From Polynucleobacter sp. 80A-SIGWE (GTDB lineage: Bacteria; Pseudomonadota; Gammaproteobacteria; Burkholderiales; Burkholderiaceae), in NCBI RefSeq assembly GCF_018882295.1, contig NZ_JACVOR010000002.1, positions 124,001-188,000 of the forward strand: a stretch of DNA of 64,000 nt, given 5' to 3'. Below, piece after piece: positions 1 to 6,846 of this stretch. Positions within the stretch are counted from its first letter, which is position 1. Every line of letters starts with the position of its first letter. The notes under the pieces were generated by a model that was not told where the DNA came from, did not search any database, and was given only the letters and a program-made list of their open reading frames with translations. The translations under genes were made by a program, and so were the position numbers.

Positions 1-34
1 ACCTTCCTCGAAGAAGATTGATCCAAAGACTAAC

Positions 35-111
35 GGGCCTATAGCTCAGTTGGTTAGAGCAGAGGACTCATAATCCTTTGGTCCCAGGTTCAAGTCCTGG
101 TGGGCCCACCA
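35..111 (+). tRNA. tRNA with anticodon CAT (Met or Ile2)
   Basis: A full cloverleaf can be drawn: acceptor GGGCCTA pairs with TGGGCCC (one G-T wobble), D arm GCTC/GAGC, anticodon loop CTCATAA with anticodon CAT, T arm CCAGG/CCTGG with loop TTCAAGT, and an encoded CCA end. The bases after the anticodon stem (CTTTGGTC) resemble the minor isoleucine tRNA whose C34 is modified to lysidine more than elongator methionine tRNA, but the identity cannot be fixed by eye. The 3' part of the gene is the attachment site of the genomic island downstream. Confidence 0.93.
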
Positions 112-112
112 G
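66..112 (+). repeat. attL of the genomic island (47-bp direct repeat, copy 1)
   Basis: These 47 bases, from the anticodon loop to one base past the CCA end, are repeated perfectly at 17684-17730. This copy completes the functional tRNA, as expected when an element integrates into a tRNA 3' end and restores the gene with its own sequence. The flanking bases differ on both sides (G versus C before, C versus A after), which sets the repeat length. Confidence 0.92.
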
Positions 113-119
113 CAACAGA

Positions 120-153
120 GCCACTAACGTGAATAGCGTTGGTGGCTTTTTTC
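120..153 (+). terminator. Rho-independent terminator after the tRNA
   Basis: A 10-bp stem (GCCACTAACG with CGTTGGTGGC, one G-T pair) and a 7-base loop is followed by a T-rich run. It lies inside the island, so the element brings its own terminator for the tRNA it occupies. The original chromosomal terminator appears to be the one at 17737-17771. Confidence 0.8.
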
Positions 154-230
154 TTTATGGGGTCTAAATATTCAATCTGGAGCAGGCTGTGATTGCACTG
201 GAAGCTTTAATGGGTGGGGATAGATTTACT

Positions 231-584
231 CTAAGAGATTCTTGGGGGCTCGCCTTTAAGGCGGGCAAGCTCTCGACCCAAGTTATTGAGAAGGTGATGA
301 TCAGATATAGGAAGTGACAGCATTTCACCATTTGCAATTTTTTCCTTTGGGGCAAAAGCGGAAATTACCTCATAGCTAGCTTGAGCATAATTACCAAACT
401 TTATTGCTTTTAAGGCTTCAGTTAGTCTATCGAGCTCCCATTTAGATGGGTTTCTATTTTCTGAATTTATTTGCCTAATAGCTTCTTCGAGCAAATTCTC
501 ACAAATTATTTTTTTATCTGAGGTGTTCTGTATAGAATGCGGCCATCCGTTAGGAATCATTGCGGTTACTGTCTTAATCTTCAT
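231..584 (-). CDS. Hypothetical protein, 117 aa
   Basis: I do not recognise a family. The protein is soluble-looking, without a signal peptide or membrane segment; the middle is helical (LLEEAIRQINSENR, then LDRLTEALKAIKFGNYAQAS) and the tail is LGRELARLKGEPPR. It lies 8 bp downstream of the DUF4145 gene on the same strand, so the two are probably co-transcribed. A degenerate copy of the island palindrome (170-183) lies beyond its 3' end. Function unknown. Confidence 0.6.
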   Translation of the reverse strand: MKIKTVTAMIPNGWPHSIQNTSDKKIICENLLEEAIRQINSENRNPSKWELDRLTEALKAIKFGNYAQASYEVISAFAPKEKIANGEMLSLPISDHHLLNNLGRELARLKGEPPRIS

Positions 585-592
585 TAAAGTTT

Positions 593-1306
593 TTATCTTG
601 GTTTTTCGATATTCGCAGACCTTCTTTCTAACTTTCTTTTTTCTGCGAGCTTCAGTTTCTCGGGTTCTGTATAGATCCTCTCGAGCAAGGAGTGAGTAAA
701 GTCTTTTAGATCCTCTATTTCATGTAGCGATAGGCTTCCATCATGAACCCCATCATTGCCATCATCTTTAATGCAAGTAGCCAGCGTCCTTAGTGAGACG
801 GGAATCTTATTATTATCAAACAGCCAGGTTAGCCTAAGACCAAGATCCCTTCTTGTTTTTTGAGGGATATCTTGTTCAGATTCTGGTGGGAGCAGGCCTT
901 TTGTTGCTAAATCTAAACAAAGTCTAAACATGGCCCCAGACGCATTAAAACAATCTATTGATTGGCATTTAAGCGCCTCTGAGTATGCATTCTTAACATT
1001 GTCCGGTAAATGCTCGGGCAGTTGACCTATGCTTCTATTGGATGTATTGATAAATCCTTTTACTTTTAAGTAATCGTTTAAGGTAATTTTTAATGATACA
1101 AATTTGCCGCCTCCAATTAATGACTTTGAGGTGTAATCTTTTTGCTCAAGAACGAATATTGTTCCCTTGCCACAATGTCTGCATGTACAAAAAGATTCGT
1201 GTACTTCTTGCCAGTCGTAGTTAATAGCTTGTAGTTGTGTGGCTAAAACATCAAATGTGATTTTTTGTGATCCGCAGCGGGGGCAATCATAAACAAGTTC
1301 TGCCAT
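593..1306 (-). CDS. DUF4145 domain-containing protein
   Basis: The protein has 237 aa. The N-terminus carries two CxxC pairs (CPRCGSQ near residue 8 and CTCRHCG near residue 40) that look like a zinc ribbon. The middle and C-terminus match DUF4145: a Y-EA-KC segment, SGAMFRLCLDLATKGLL, LGLRLTWLFDNNKIP, and the terminal DDGNDGVHDG stretch typical of the family. DUF4145 is often found fused to or beside restriction and defence proteins, but its chemistry is not known to me. The gene is divergent from the EVE/HNH nuclease at 1391 and shares an 84-bp promoter region containing one island palindrome, so a shared defence or regulatory role is an inference. Confidence 0.8.
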   Translation of the reverse strand: MAELVYDCPRCGSQKITFDVLATQLQAINYDWQEVHESFCTCRHCGKGTIFVLEQKDYTSKSLIGGGKFVSLKITLNDYLKVKGFINTSNRSIGQLPEHLPDNVKNAYSEALKCQSIDCFNASGAMFRLCLDLATKGLLPPESEQDIPQKTRRDLGLRLTWLFDNNKIPVSLRTLATCIKDDGNDGVHDGSLSLHEIEDLKDFTHSLLERIYTEPEKLKLAEKRKLERRSANIEKPR

Positions 1307-1362
1307 ATTTTTCCTTTGTAATTCCTAGAACTATCTCAGGTTTTGTTATTTTCGGCAATCTT

Positions 1363-1376
1363 GTTCAATCTGGAAC
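1363..1376. promoter_or_regulatory. Island palindrome copy A (GTTCAATCTGGAAC)
   Basis: A 14-bp imperfect palindrome with GTTC and GAAC arms, extended outward as TT...AA. It lies between the divergent DUF4145 and HNH genes. Similar 13-14-bp sites occur at 10582, 12246, 15047 and 17578, with a degenerate one at 170, all inside the island. It is interpreted as an operator; the binding protein is unknown. Confidence 0.55.
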
Positions 1377-1390
1377 AAATGCGCTAAGCT

Positions 1391-2335
1391 ATGAGTATGA
1401 AATATTGGTGGGTTAATCAAAAGAAAACACATAAGCAGGAGATTCCTGGCGGCTTCCTTTGGTCTCCAAAGATTAAGTCAAATGGAGCTCGCAATCAGTT
1501 TTGGGACAACATGACTCTTATGGAAGTGGGCGATGTTGTGTTTTCCTACTACTTTGGCGAGATCAAGGCAGTGGGTGTAGTGACAGAGCCAGCGCAGACC
1601 GCAATCAAGCCTGACTTTGGTAAAGCAGGTGATAACTGGTCATCTGAGGGTTGGTATGTAAAAGTTGAGTTCAAGCCATTAGACAACCCCATCAAACCCA
1701 AAGACTATGCTTCTGTTCTTTTGCCGCTAATGCCAGACAAGTATGCGCCGCTTAAAGACAATGGCGATGGCCGCGAGTTTTACTTAACTGAACTTCCTGA
1801 GCCTTTTGCCAAGGAGCTAGAGAGGCTAATTGGTAATGAAGTTGATATAAAAGTTGCACAGTTAACGGATGAGATTGATCTTATATCTGAGCCAGCAGTT
1901 GATATGGCCTTAGAGGAGGCCTTAATTGGTAGGACGGATATAGGCCCTACAACAAAGTCACAACTTGTTAAATCACGACGCGGACAGGGAATATTTAAAT
2001 CCAACGTGCGGCTAAATGAGAAGGGCTGCCGCATTACTGGCATTACAAACATAAAGCATTTAATTGCCAGTCACATAAAGCCTTGGAGTGAGTCATCAGA
2101 TATTGAAAAGCTCAATGGCTGTAATGGATTGCTACTTGCGCCTCACGTAGACCATCTTTTCAATAATGGAATGATTGGTTTTAGTGACAACGGTGATTTG
2201 ATTATTTCTTCCAAGCTGGATAGGGATGTATTACGTGCCTGGAAGATTGGTGAAGTCTTGAATGTGGGAAAGTTCAAGGAAGAGCAAAAAGAATTCCTTG
2301 AATATCATCGTCAAAAGTTTAATTTATCGAATTAA
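1391..2335 (+). CDS. HNH endonuclease with N-terminal EVE/PUA-like domain
   Basis: The protein has 314 aa. The N-terminus (YWWVNQ..., FLWSPK, QFWDNM, VGDVVFSYYFGEIKAVGVV) has the aromatic pattern of EVE/PUA-like domains, some of which bind modified bases. The C-terminus (about residues 190-270) is an HNH_2-type nuclease: HLIASHIKPW, then NGLLLAPHVDHLFNNGMIGF. This layout is known from modification-dependent restriction enzymes, so defence against modified phage DNA is the likely role. The gene is in the island, divergent from the DUF4145 gene. A palindrome at 1363-1376 ends 14 bp before the ATG and could block transcription or initiation. A second in-frame ATG lies 6 bp on. Confidence 0.85.
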   Translation: MSMKYWWVNQKKTHKQEIPGGFLWSPKIKSNGARNQFWDNMTLMEVGDVVFSYYFGEIKAVGVVTEPAQTAIKPDFGKAGDNWSSEGWYVKVEFKPLDNPIKPKDYASVLLPLMPDKYAPLKDNGDGREFYLTELPEPFAKELERLIGNEVDIKVAQLTDEIDLISEPAVDMALEEALIGRTDIGPTTKSQLVKSRRGQGIFKSNVRLNEKGCRITGITNIKHLIASHIKPWSESSDIEKLNGCNGLLLAPHVDHLFNNGMIGFSDNGDLIISSKLDRDVLRAWKIGEVLNVGKFKEEQKEFLEYHRQKFNLSN

Positions 2336-2337
2336 GT

Positions 2338-2361
2338 CTATTGGCCGTTTTCGGCCAATAG
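2338..2361. terminator. Hairpin between convergent genes
   Basis: A perfect 10-bp stem (CTATTGGCCG/CGGCCAATAG) with a TTTT loop lies between the convergent HNH and AraC genes. There is no clear T run on either strand, so it is a probable rather than typical bidirectional terminator. Confidence 0.55.
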
Positions 2362-2377
2362 AAGACATTCATGACTA

Positions 2378-3376
2378 TTAGAGTTTCTGTCTGAGTTTCC
2401 CTGGAGGATAGCCAAACTTCTTTGTGAATGCGCCGATGAAGTTATTTACGTGCGAATAGCCTAGTCTGGCCGCAATCGTCTTTAATGGAACATCACTCTG
2501 CCTTATTGCCTCGTAGGCCTCAGTTAAGCGCCTGTCTGTAATAAAAGAGTACATTGACTGACCAAACTCAACGGCAAACTGTTCATTAAGTCTCTTGGAT
2601 GAGATGCCAAACTTTCCGCCAAGTTCATCTAGGGTCGGCAGCTTGCCATCTAGGTTAAGTAGGTATTCCCGGGCAGAATGGGCGGCATCAATTAATTTCT
2701 TATCATTTTTCTTATGTTCAACGGGCTTATTGATATAGGAAGCCAATGCGCAGAAGTATTCAATGATTTTTGATTGGGCGTAGAGTTTTTGCAGATCACC
2801 AGACACGGTATGGGAAAAGCTCTCACGTAAGAATTTGGAAATGCTGATTGGTGTTGGTATCGCCTTAATAGCTGGTGTTGGGTCTAGCTCCAATGCTTCG
2901 TAGAGATTATTAACAATCTCATTTCCTAATAACTTCTTGAGGCTTGAGTCAGAAGCTATGACACCGTTCATTCGTAGCAGGGTACTGCTTCCATCTGCTA
3001 GTGGGGTAACGCTAAATTCCTGTGCGTGTCTAAAAAAATCAATTCCTGGTTTAAAAATAATATCCATCTTGGGAATTTCTTCTTGATGAACAGCAATGCC
3101 GCCGGTAATGGATTGAACTACAAGGGTTGGCTCGGGAAAGTTAAATGAGAATCGGCCAATGGAGATCATTTGGCCTGCGGCAGCAGGAGTGAACTCTTGC
3201 ACGCCATGGACGATCAGGATGCCGGGAAGAATCTCGAGCTGCTCATAGTAACCAGCGCCAAGCTCCCTGGGGATCTGATAGTTAACCCTTTGAACCTGGT
3301 TATCGCCAGAAGTTAGTGACGCCGACTCAATTAATTGATTCTTAATTAACCAGTCGATCTTTAGTTTGCTCTGCAT
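2378..3376 (-). CDS. AraC-family transcriptional regulator (module 1)
   Basis: The protein has 332 aa. The C-terminal 100 residues hold the two helix-turn-helix motifs of AraC/XylS proteins: LDELGGKFGISSKRLNEQF, then RLTEAYEAIRQSDVPLKTIAARLGYSHVNNFIGAFTKKFG in two blocks, ending GYPPGKLRQKL. The N-terminal 220 residues are a sensor region of unknown ligand. It is a clear paralogue of the regulator at 5711-6706. It is transcribed away from the YadA-like adhesin at 3534, and the shared intergenic region contains two 18-bp direct repeats 21 bp apart, as expected of an AraC-type operator. The adhesin is the likely target. Confidence 0.88.
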   Translation of the reverse strand: MQSKLKIDWLIKNQLIESASLTSGDNQVQRVNYQIPRELGAGYYEQLEILPGILIVHGVQEFTPAAAGQMISIGRFSFNFPEPTLVVQSITGGIAVHQEEIPKMDIIFKPGIDFFRHAQEFSVTPLADGSSTLLRMNGVIASDSSLKKLLGNEIVNNLYEALELDPTPAIKAIPTPISISKFLRESFSHTVSGDLQKLYAQSKIIEYFCALASYINKPVEHKKNDKKLIDAAHSAREYLLNLDGKLPTLDELGGKFGISSKRLNEQFAVEFGQSMYSFITDRRLTEAYEAIRQSDVPLKTIAARLGYSHVNNFIGAFTKKFGYPPGKLRQKL

Positions 3377-3425
3377 CGGGCCATTTTAAGCAGTTTTGAT
3401 TCTATGAATTATTCCAAAACCGTCT

Positions 3426-3464
3426 TTCATAGAAGAAAGACATCAATTCATAGAAGATAGACAT
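3426..3464. promoter_or_regulatory. Phased direct repeats, candidate AraC operator (module 1)
   Basis: TTCATAGAAGAAAGACAT at 3426 and TTCATAGAAGATAGACAT at 3447 differ at one base and are spaced 21 bp, two helical turns. An inverted partial copy (TCTATGAATT) lies near 3401. They sit between the divergent regulator and adhesin genes, about 70 bp before the adhesin start. AraC-type proteins commonly bind such direct repeats; binding here is inferred. Confidence 0.65.
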
Positions 3465-3533
3465 AGCTATGCACTTTGTTCGCTGTGAAAATTTTGGCAA
3501 TCCCAAAAATCAAAGAAATTTGCCAAGACGCAC

Positions 3534-5303
3534 ATGAATATCAATCTACATCACAAGCCCCACATTAAATACATATTAACAAGTCTAATTATTGGGGGAG
3601 TGTTGAGCTTAAGTGCAATAAGTGTATTTGCACAGCCATCAGCTACAGATGCAGTTAATCCTACGGCTGGTGCAGCGACTACCTTAAATTCTGCGGGAAC
3701 TGGAACCACTACGATTAATGGATCAACTGCCGTCTACGATAGTAGTACGGCAGGCACTGTCATTACCGGAACCAATACTAATGCTACGGCAGGGTCTGGT
3801 TCTATTGGGGTTTTAATTAACTCTAGCAATGGCTTGATTGATATTCGATCGACTGGAACTGGAGACGCTGCTCAATTTAATACCAATGGCACGACAACAA
3901 CCCGTATTGGTAATACGGCAGCAGGTAATGGGGGGACAGAAATTTATGGTAGCGTTACCTCATTAAATGGTGGTGGATTGTACGTCAATGAATCATCAAA
4001 TTTCCGCGGAACTGTAAATATTCAAAATCCTTCAGCAGGTAATGCTACAACAGCTTCCATCACTACATTGGGGGCGGCATCCTTTACTGGCCTGAGTGTT
4101 TCTGGCGCCTCCACCACTACCGGCGTTACAAATACCGGCGCATTAACTCAAACAGGCACAAGCAATATCACTGGTACCACTTCAATTAATACATCTGGCA
4201 CATCTACCACGCAGATTGGCCACTCTGGAGGTGGGTCTGTTTCCTTGTACGGGACTTCCGTTCAAATAAATAATTCAGGTACAGGCAGTACAACTATTGG
4301 AAGTGGAACGGCATCAACAACCCAACTTTTTGGACAGAGTATTCAGATTGGTAATAATTCTGGCGCTAGCATTTCTATTGGGGCGGATCCCGCTACGGTA
4401 ACTGGATCCAATATTTCATTTAATAATAATAAGATCCAAAATATTGCTGCTGCAACCAGCTCTACTGACGCTGTTAATTTGGGTCAATTGCAAAATGGAA
4501 CAACGGCATTAACTGTTTCGAGTGTTAATGCTGGGTCGGGTACCATTCAAACAACGGGTGCTGTACAGTCCGGCGCTTTGAGCACGTCAGGTGCGGCCAC
4601 ATTAAATAGTGCCATCATTGTCAATAACGCCTCAGTTGGTGGTGATTTAGCTATCACTGGCACCACAGCTACCAACGGCATAACAAATACTGGTCATATT
4701 GCTACAAATACCATTGGAGTTGCTGGAAACGCAACTGTGGGCAGTCTGAATGCCGGGTCCGGCATGATTCAAACTACTGGGGCTGTACAGGCCGGCACCT
4801 TAAATGCAACAGGCAATACAACGGTTGGTTCGGCTGCAAACTCTACGGTCACAGTGGGTAACCAAACTGGTGGCGTTGGCACTTCGACTGTGAGCTTTAA
4901 CAACAACAAACTGCAAAATATCGCGGCAGCAACAGCTCTAACTGATGCTGTCAACCTGGGTCAAGTTAACCAGTTAATAGCTAATGCGGGTGGCGCATCA
5001 CCAGCACTCCAAAATCAGGTTAATGGCATTCAAAATCAAGTTAATAACTTACAAAGTCAAGTTAATCAAAATAATTTAATCGCTCAGCGAGGTGTTGCTG
5101 GTGTTAGTGCAGTTGCTAATATCCCAGCATTAGAGACTAATAAGCAGTTTGCATTGGGTATTGGTATTGGTAACTACATCAGCGCTAGTGCAATCGCCAT
5201 TGGTGCTCAGGCTAGGTTATCGGAGAACGTGGTGTTCAAGGTGTCCGGTAGTTCTTCTACCGGTAACTACACTGCTGGTGCCGGCTTAGGTGTGAGTTTC
5301 TAA
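3534..5303 (+). CDS. YadA-like trimeric autotransporter adhesin
   Basis: The protein has 589 aa with an export signal (hydrophobic YILTSLIIGGVLSLSAISVFA). The passenger is low-complexity and rich in Gly, Thr, Ser and Asn. Two stalk motifs (NNNKIQNIAAATSSTDAVNLGQL-type, near residues 300 and 460) match the YadA neck/stalk signature. A Q/N-rich coiled coil (QNQVNGIQNQVNNLQSQVNQ) precedes the final 70 residues, which form the YadA membrane anchor: ALETNKQFALGIGIGNYISA, then AIAIGAQARLSENVVFK, ending in GAGLGVSF. An internal passenger duplication is visible (NAGSGTIQTTGAVQSG and NAGSGMIQTTGAVQAG). It is predicted to form a surface trimer for adhesion. Confidence 0.88.
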   Translation: MNINLHHKPHIKYILTSLIIGGVLSLSAISVFAQPSATDAVNPTAGAATTLNSAGTGTTTINGSTAVYDSSTAGTVITGTNTNATAGSGSIGVLINSSNGLIDIRSTGTGDAAQFNTNGTTTTRIGNTAAGNGGTEIYGSVTSLNGGGLYVNESSNFRGTVNIQNPSAGNATTASITTLGAASFTGLSVSGASTTTGVTNTGALTQTGTSNITGTTSINTSGTSTTQIGHSGGGSVSLYGTSVQINNSGTGSTTIGSGTASTTQLFGQSIQIGNNSGASISIGADPATVTGSNISFNNNKIQNIAAATSSTDAVNLGQLQNGTTALTVSSVNAGSGTIQTTGAVQSGALSTSGAATLNSAIIVNNASVGGDLAITGTTATNGITNTGHIATNTIGVAGNATVGSLNAGSGMIQTTGAVQAGTLNATGNTTVGSAANSTVTVGNQTGGVGTSTVSFNNNKLQNIAAATALTDAVNLGQVNQLIANAGGASPALQNQVNGIQNQVNNLQSQVNQNNLIAQRGVAGVSAVANIPALETNKQFALGIGIGNYISASAIAIGAQARLSENVVFKVSGSSSTGNYTAGAGLGVSF

Positions 5304-5305
5304 TC

Positions 5306-5611
5306 ATGAAGACGATAGCTAAACTGTCCTTTGCGGTTGGTTGCCTATTCACATCAACTGCATTTGCTCAGAATAGCCAAACTCAGCAAAAGGCTCAGAT
5401 GCAGTATGTGGGTACATATGAGGCAGGTCAGCCTGGCGCTGGAATCTATAAGCTCTATGACCAGTCTGATGATGTTATTTGTTATGTATTGATGCCCGAG
5501 ACAGCCTCTAGAAAGCAGGTAGATGGCAAATGGGTTTATGAAGCAAATTCACTGGGATCAATCAGTTGCGTGAAGGCAAACTCCCCACCTAAATCTGTTG
5601 TGAAAAAATAG
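5306..5611 (+). CDS. Small exported protein, 101 aa
   Basis: It starts 2 bp after the adhesin stop codon, so the two are almost certainly co-transcribed. A signal peptide is clear (KLSFAVGCLFTSTAFA, cleavage before QNS). The mature part of about 80 residues has two cysteines (VICYVLMPE and SISCVKAN) that could form a disulphide. I recognise no family. A role as a periplasmic helper for adhesin export is suggested only by position. Confidence 0.65.
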   Translation: MKTIAKLSFAVGCLFTSTAFAQNSQTQQKAQMQYVGTYEAGQPGAGIYKLYDQSDDVICYVLMPETASRKQVDGKWVYEANSLGSISCVKANSPPKSVVKK

Positions 5612-5635
5612 GGGGGTGGATATTAATAGTCTATC

Positions 5636-5659
5636 GTCTGCTTCGGGTCGAGAGCAGTC
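5636..5659 (+). repeat. REP-like palindromic repeat, copy 1
   Basis: GTCTGCTTCGGGTCGA followed by GAGCAG folds as CTGCT...AGCAG. The same 16 bases recur at 9855-9870, again just after an autotransporter gene. The form resembles short palindromic repeats scattered in proteobacterial genomes. Confidence 0.5.
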
Positions 5660-5710
5660 TAGTTGAGTAAATTGACTCAGGAGTCTCAAATCGGCCAGTA
5701 GGAGACATCT

Positions 5711-6706
5711 CTACTTTCTTAGGCTGCCCGGAGCATAGCCAAACTTCTTTTTGAATGCAGCGCTGAAGTGGTTCACGTGGGCGTATCCAAGCCTCTTGGC
5801 CAAATGCTTAAGGGCAACATTGGATTGTGCAATTACTTTATGCGCTGTGTTGAGTCTGTGATTGACTACAAAATTAAAGATGGATTCTCCGTACTCTTGT
5901 TGAAACTCATCATTTAGCAAGCGAGGGGATCTATCAAACTGAGCCGCTAGAGAATTCAGGGTGGGCAGCTTGCCCTCTAGTTCCATAAGGTATTGTTTAA
6001 TATCTTTTAAACGCTTTTTAGCTTGCCTACTTGTTAGGTCTTTTTTATCAGGGTTTTCGCACAAGTATTTTGTTAGTTCAGATAAAAACTCTAATACTTT
6101 GGACTGAGCAGACACCTTCCTGAGGATTGGGGAGTATTCATTTTTTAAGCATGTCTGAAGAGCGTGGTTGACATAGCTGGGGATTTGCTTGACCACAACC
6201 TTTGGTGAAGGCAGTAGCTTCAGGTTCTTAAGGAGCTGGCTTGCTAAATCTTCTCCGATGAGTGTTGTGAGGGATGCCCTGCCAATCATCACCAAGATCA
6301 TATCGATTTCAGTGGAGGTGTCCATTATTGGGGTAACAGAGATCTCTTTGCAGAGGCGAAATAGGTCAACCCCTTCGCCAAAAATCAAATCATTAGTAGA
6401 TAACTTATCTTTGTGAATGACTCTTCCCTTGGCGAGGGTTTGGATCATTAGTGTTGGCTCTTTGAATTTAGTTGTTACAGCAGCCAAAGGCACCAACTGT
6501 CCACTAACTTTCGGATTGAATTGAAAGTTGGAGTGATAAATCACAATGTCATTGGTTAGAAACAAGCCTTCATATCCGCCCACCCCAATTTGCTTTGGTA
6601 TTGGGGCCTCAGTCCAAGGGATATCTTGGTTGTTCAAGGTTTCCGATGTTGGCTCGGAGTCCTCTAGTAACCAATTGAAATTGACTAGTTCTGTAGATGT
6701 AGGCAT
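5711..6706 (-). CDS. AraC-family transcriptional regulator (module 2)
   Basis: The protein has 331 aa and is a paralogue of the regulator at 2378-3376 along its whole length (for example the shared LEGKLPTL segment). The C-terminal double helix-turn-helix is complete: LNSLAAQFDRSPRLLNDEF, ALKHLAKRLGYAHVNHFSAA, FKKKFGYAPGSLRK. The N-terminal half, which would sense the signal, is more diverged, suggesting a different inducer. It is divergent from the autotransporter at 6847 with a 140-bp gap that contains two phased CATGTA repeats. Confidence 0.87.
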   Translation of the reverse strand: MPTSTELVNFNWLLEDSEPTSETLNNQDIPWTEAPIPKQIGVGGYEGLFLTNDIVIYHSNFQFNPKVSGQLVPLAAVTTKFKEPTLMIQTLAKGRVIHKDKLSTNDLIFGEGVDLFRLCKEISVTPIMDTSTEIDMILVMIGRASLTTLIGEDLASQLLKNLKLLPSPKVVVKQIPSYVNHALQTCLKNEYSPILRKVSAQSKVLEFLSELTKYLCENPDKKDLTSRQAKKRLKDIKQYLMELEGKLPTLNSLAAQFDRSPRLLNDEFQQEYGESIFNFVVNHRLNTAHKVIAQSNVALKHLAKRLGYAHVNHFSAAFKKKFGYAPGSLRK

Positions 6707-6750
6707 GAGCAGATATTACACACAACAAATACCCAAGGTAAATAGCAGGA

Positions 6751-6786
6751 TTACATGTAATTTTGGACGCAATTCATGTAAAAAAT
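6751..6786. promoter_or_regulatory. Phased direct repeats, candidate AraC operator (module 2)
   Basis: TTACATGTAATTTT and ATTCATGTAAAAAA place CATGTA at 6754 and 6775, 21 bp apart. The spacing equals that of the module 1 repeats, and the second half-site TTCATGTAAAA resembles module 1's TTCATAGAAGA. They lie between the divergent regulator and autotransporter. Function is inferred from position and phasing. Confidence 0.55.
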
Positions 6787-6846
6787 CAAACAGCAGAAAC
6801 GCAAATTTCTCTACAGTTGAGCCTAAATAAATTAGAGGTTACTGCT

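Noticed and set aside
6763..6846. An ATG start for the large autotransporter at 6763
   Set aside because: It overlaps the phased CATGTA operator, lacks a good ribosome binding site and puts 28 residues before the signal peptide. The GTG at 6847 with AGAGG is better.
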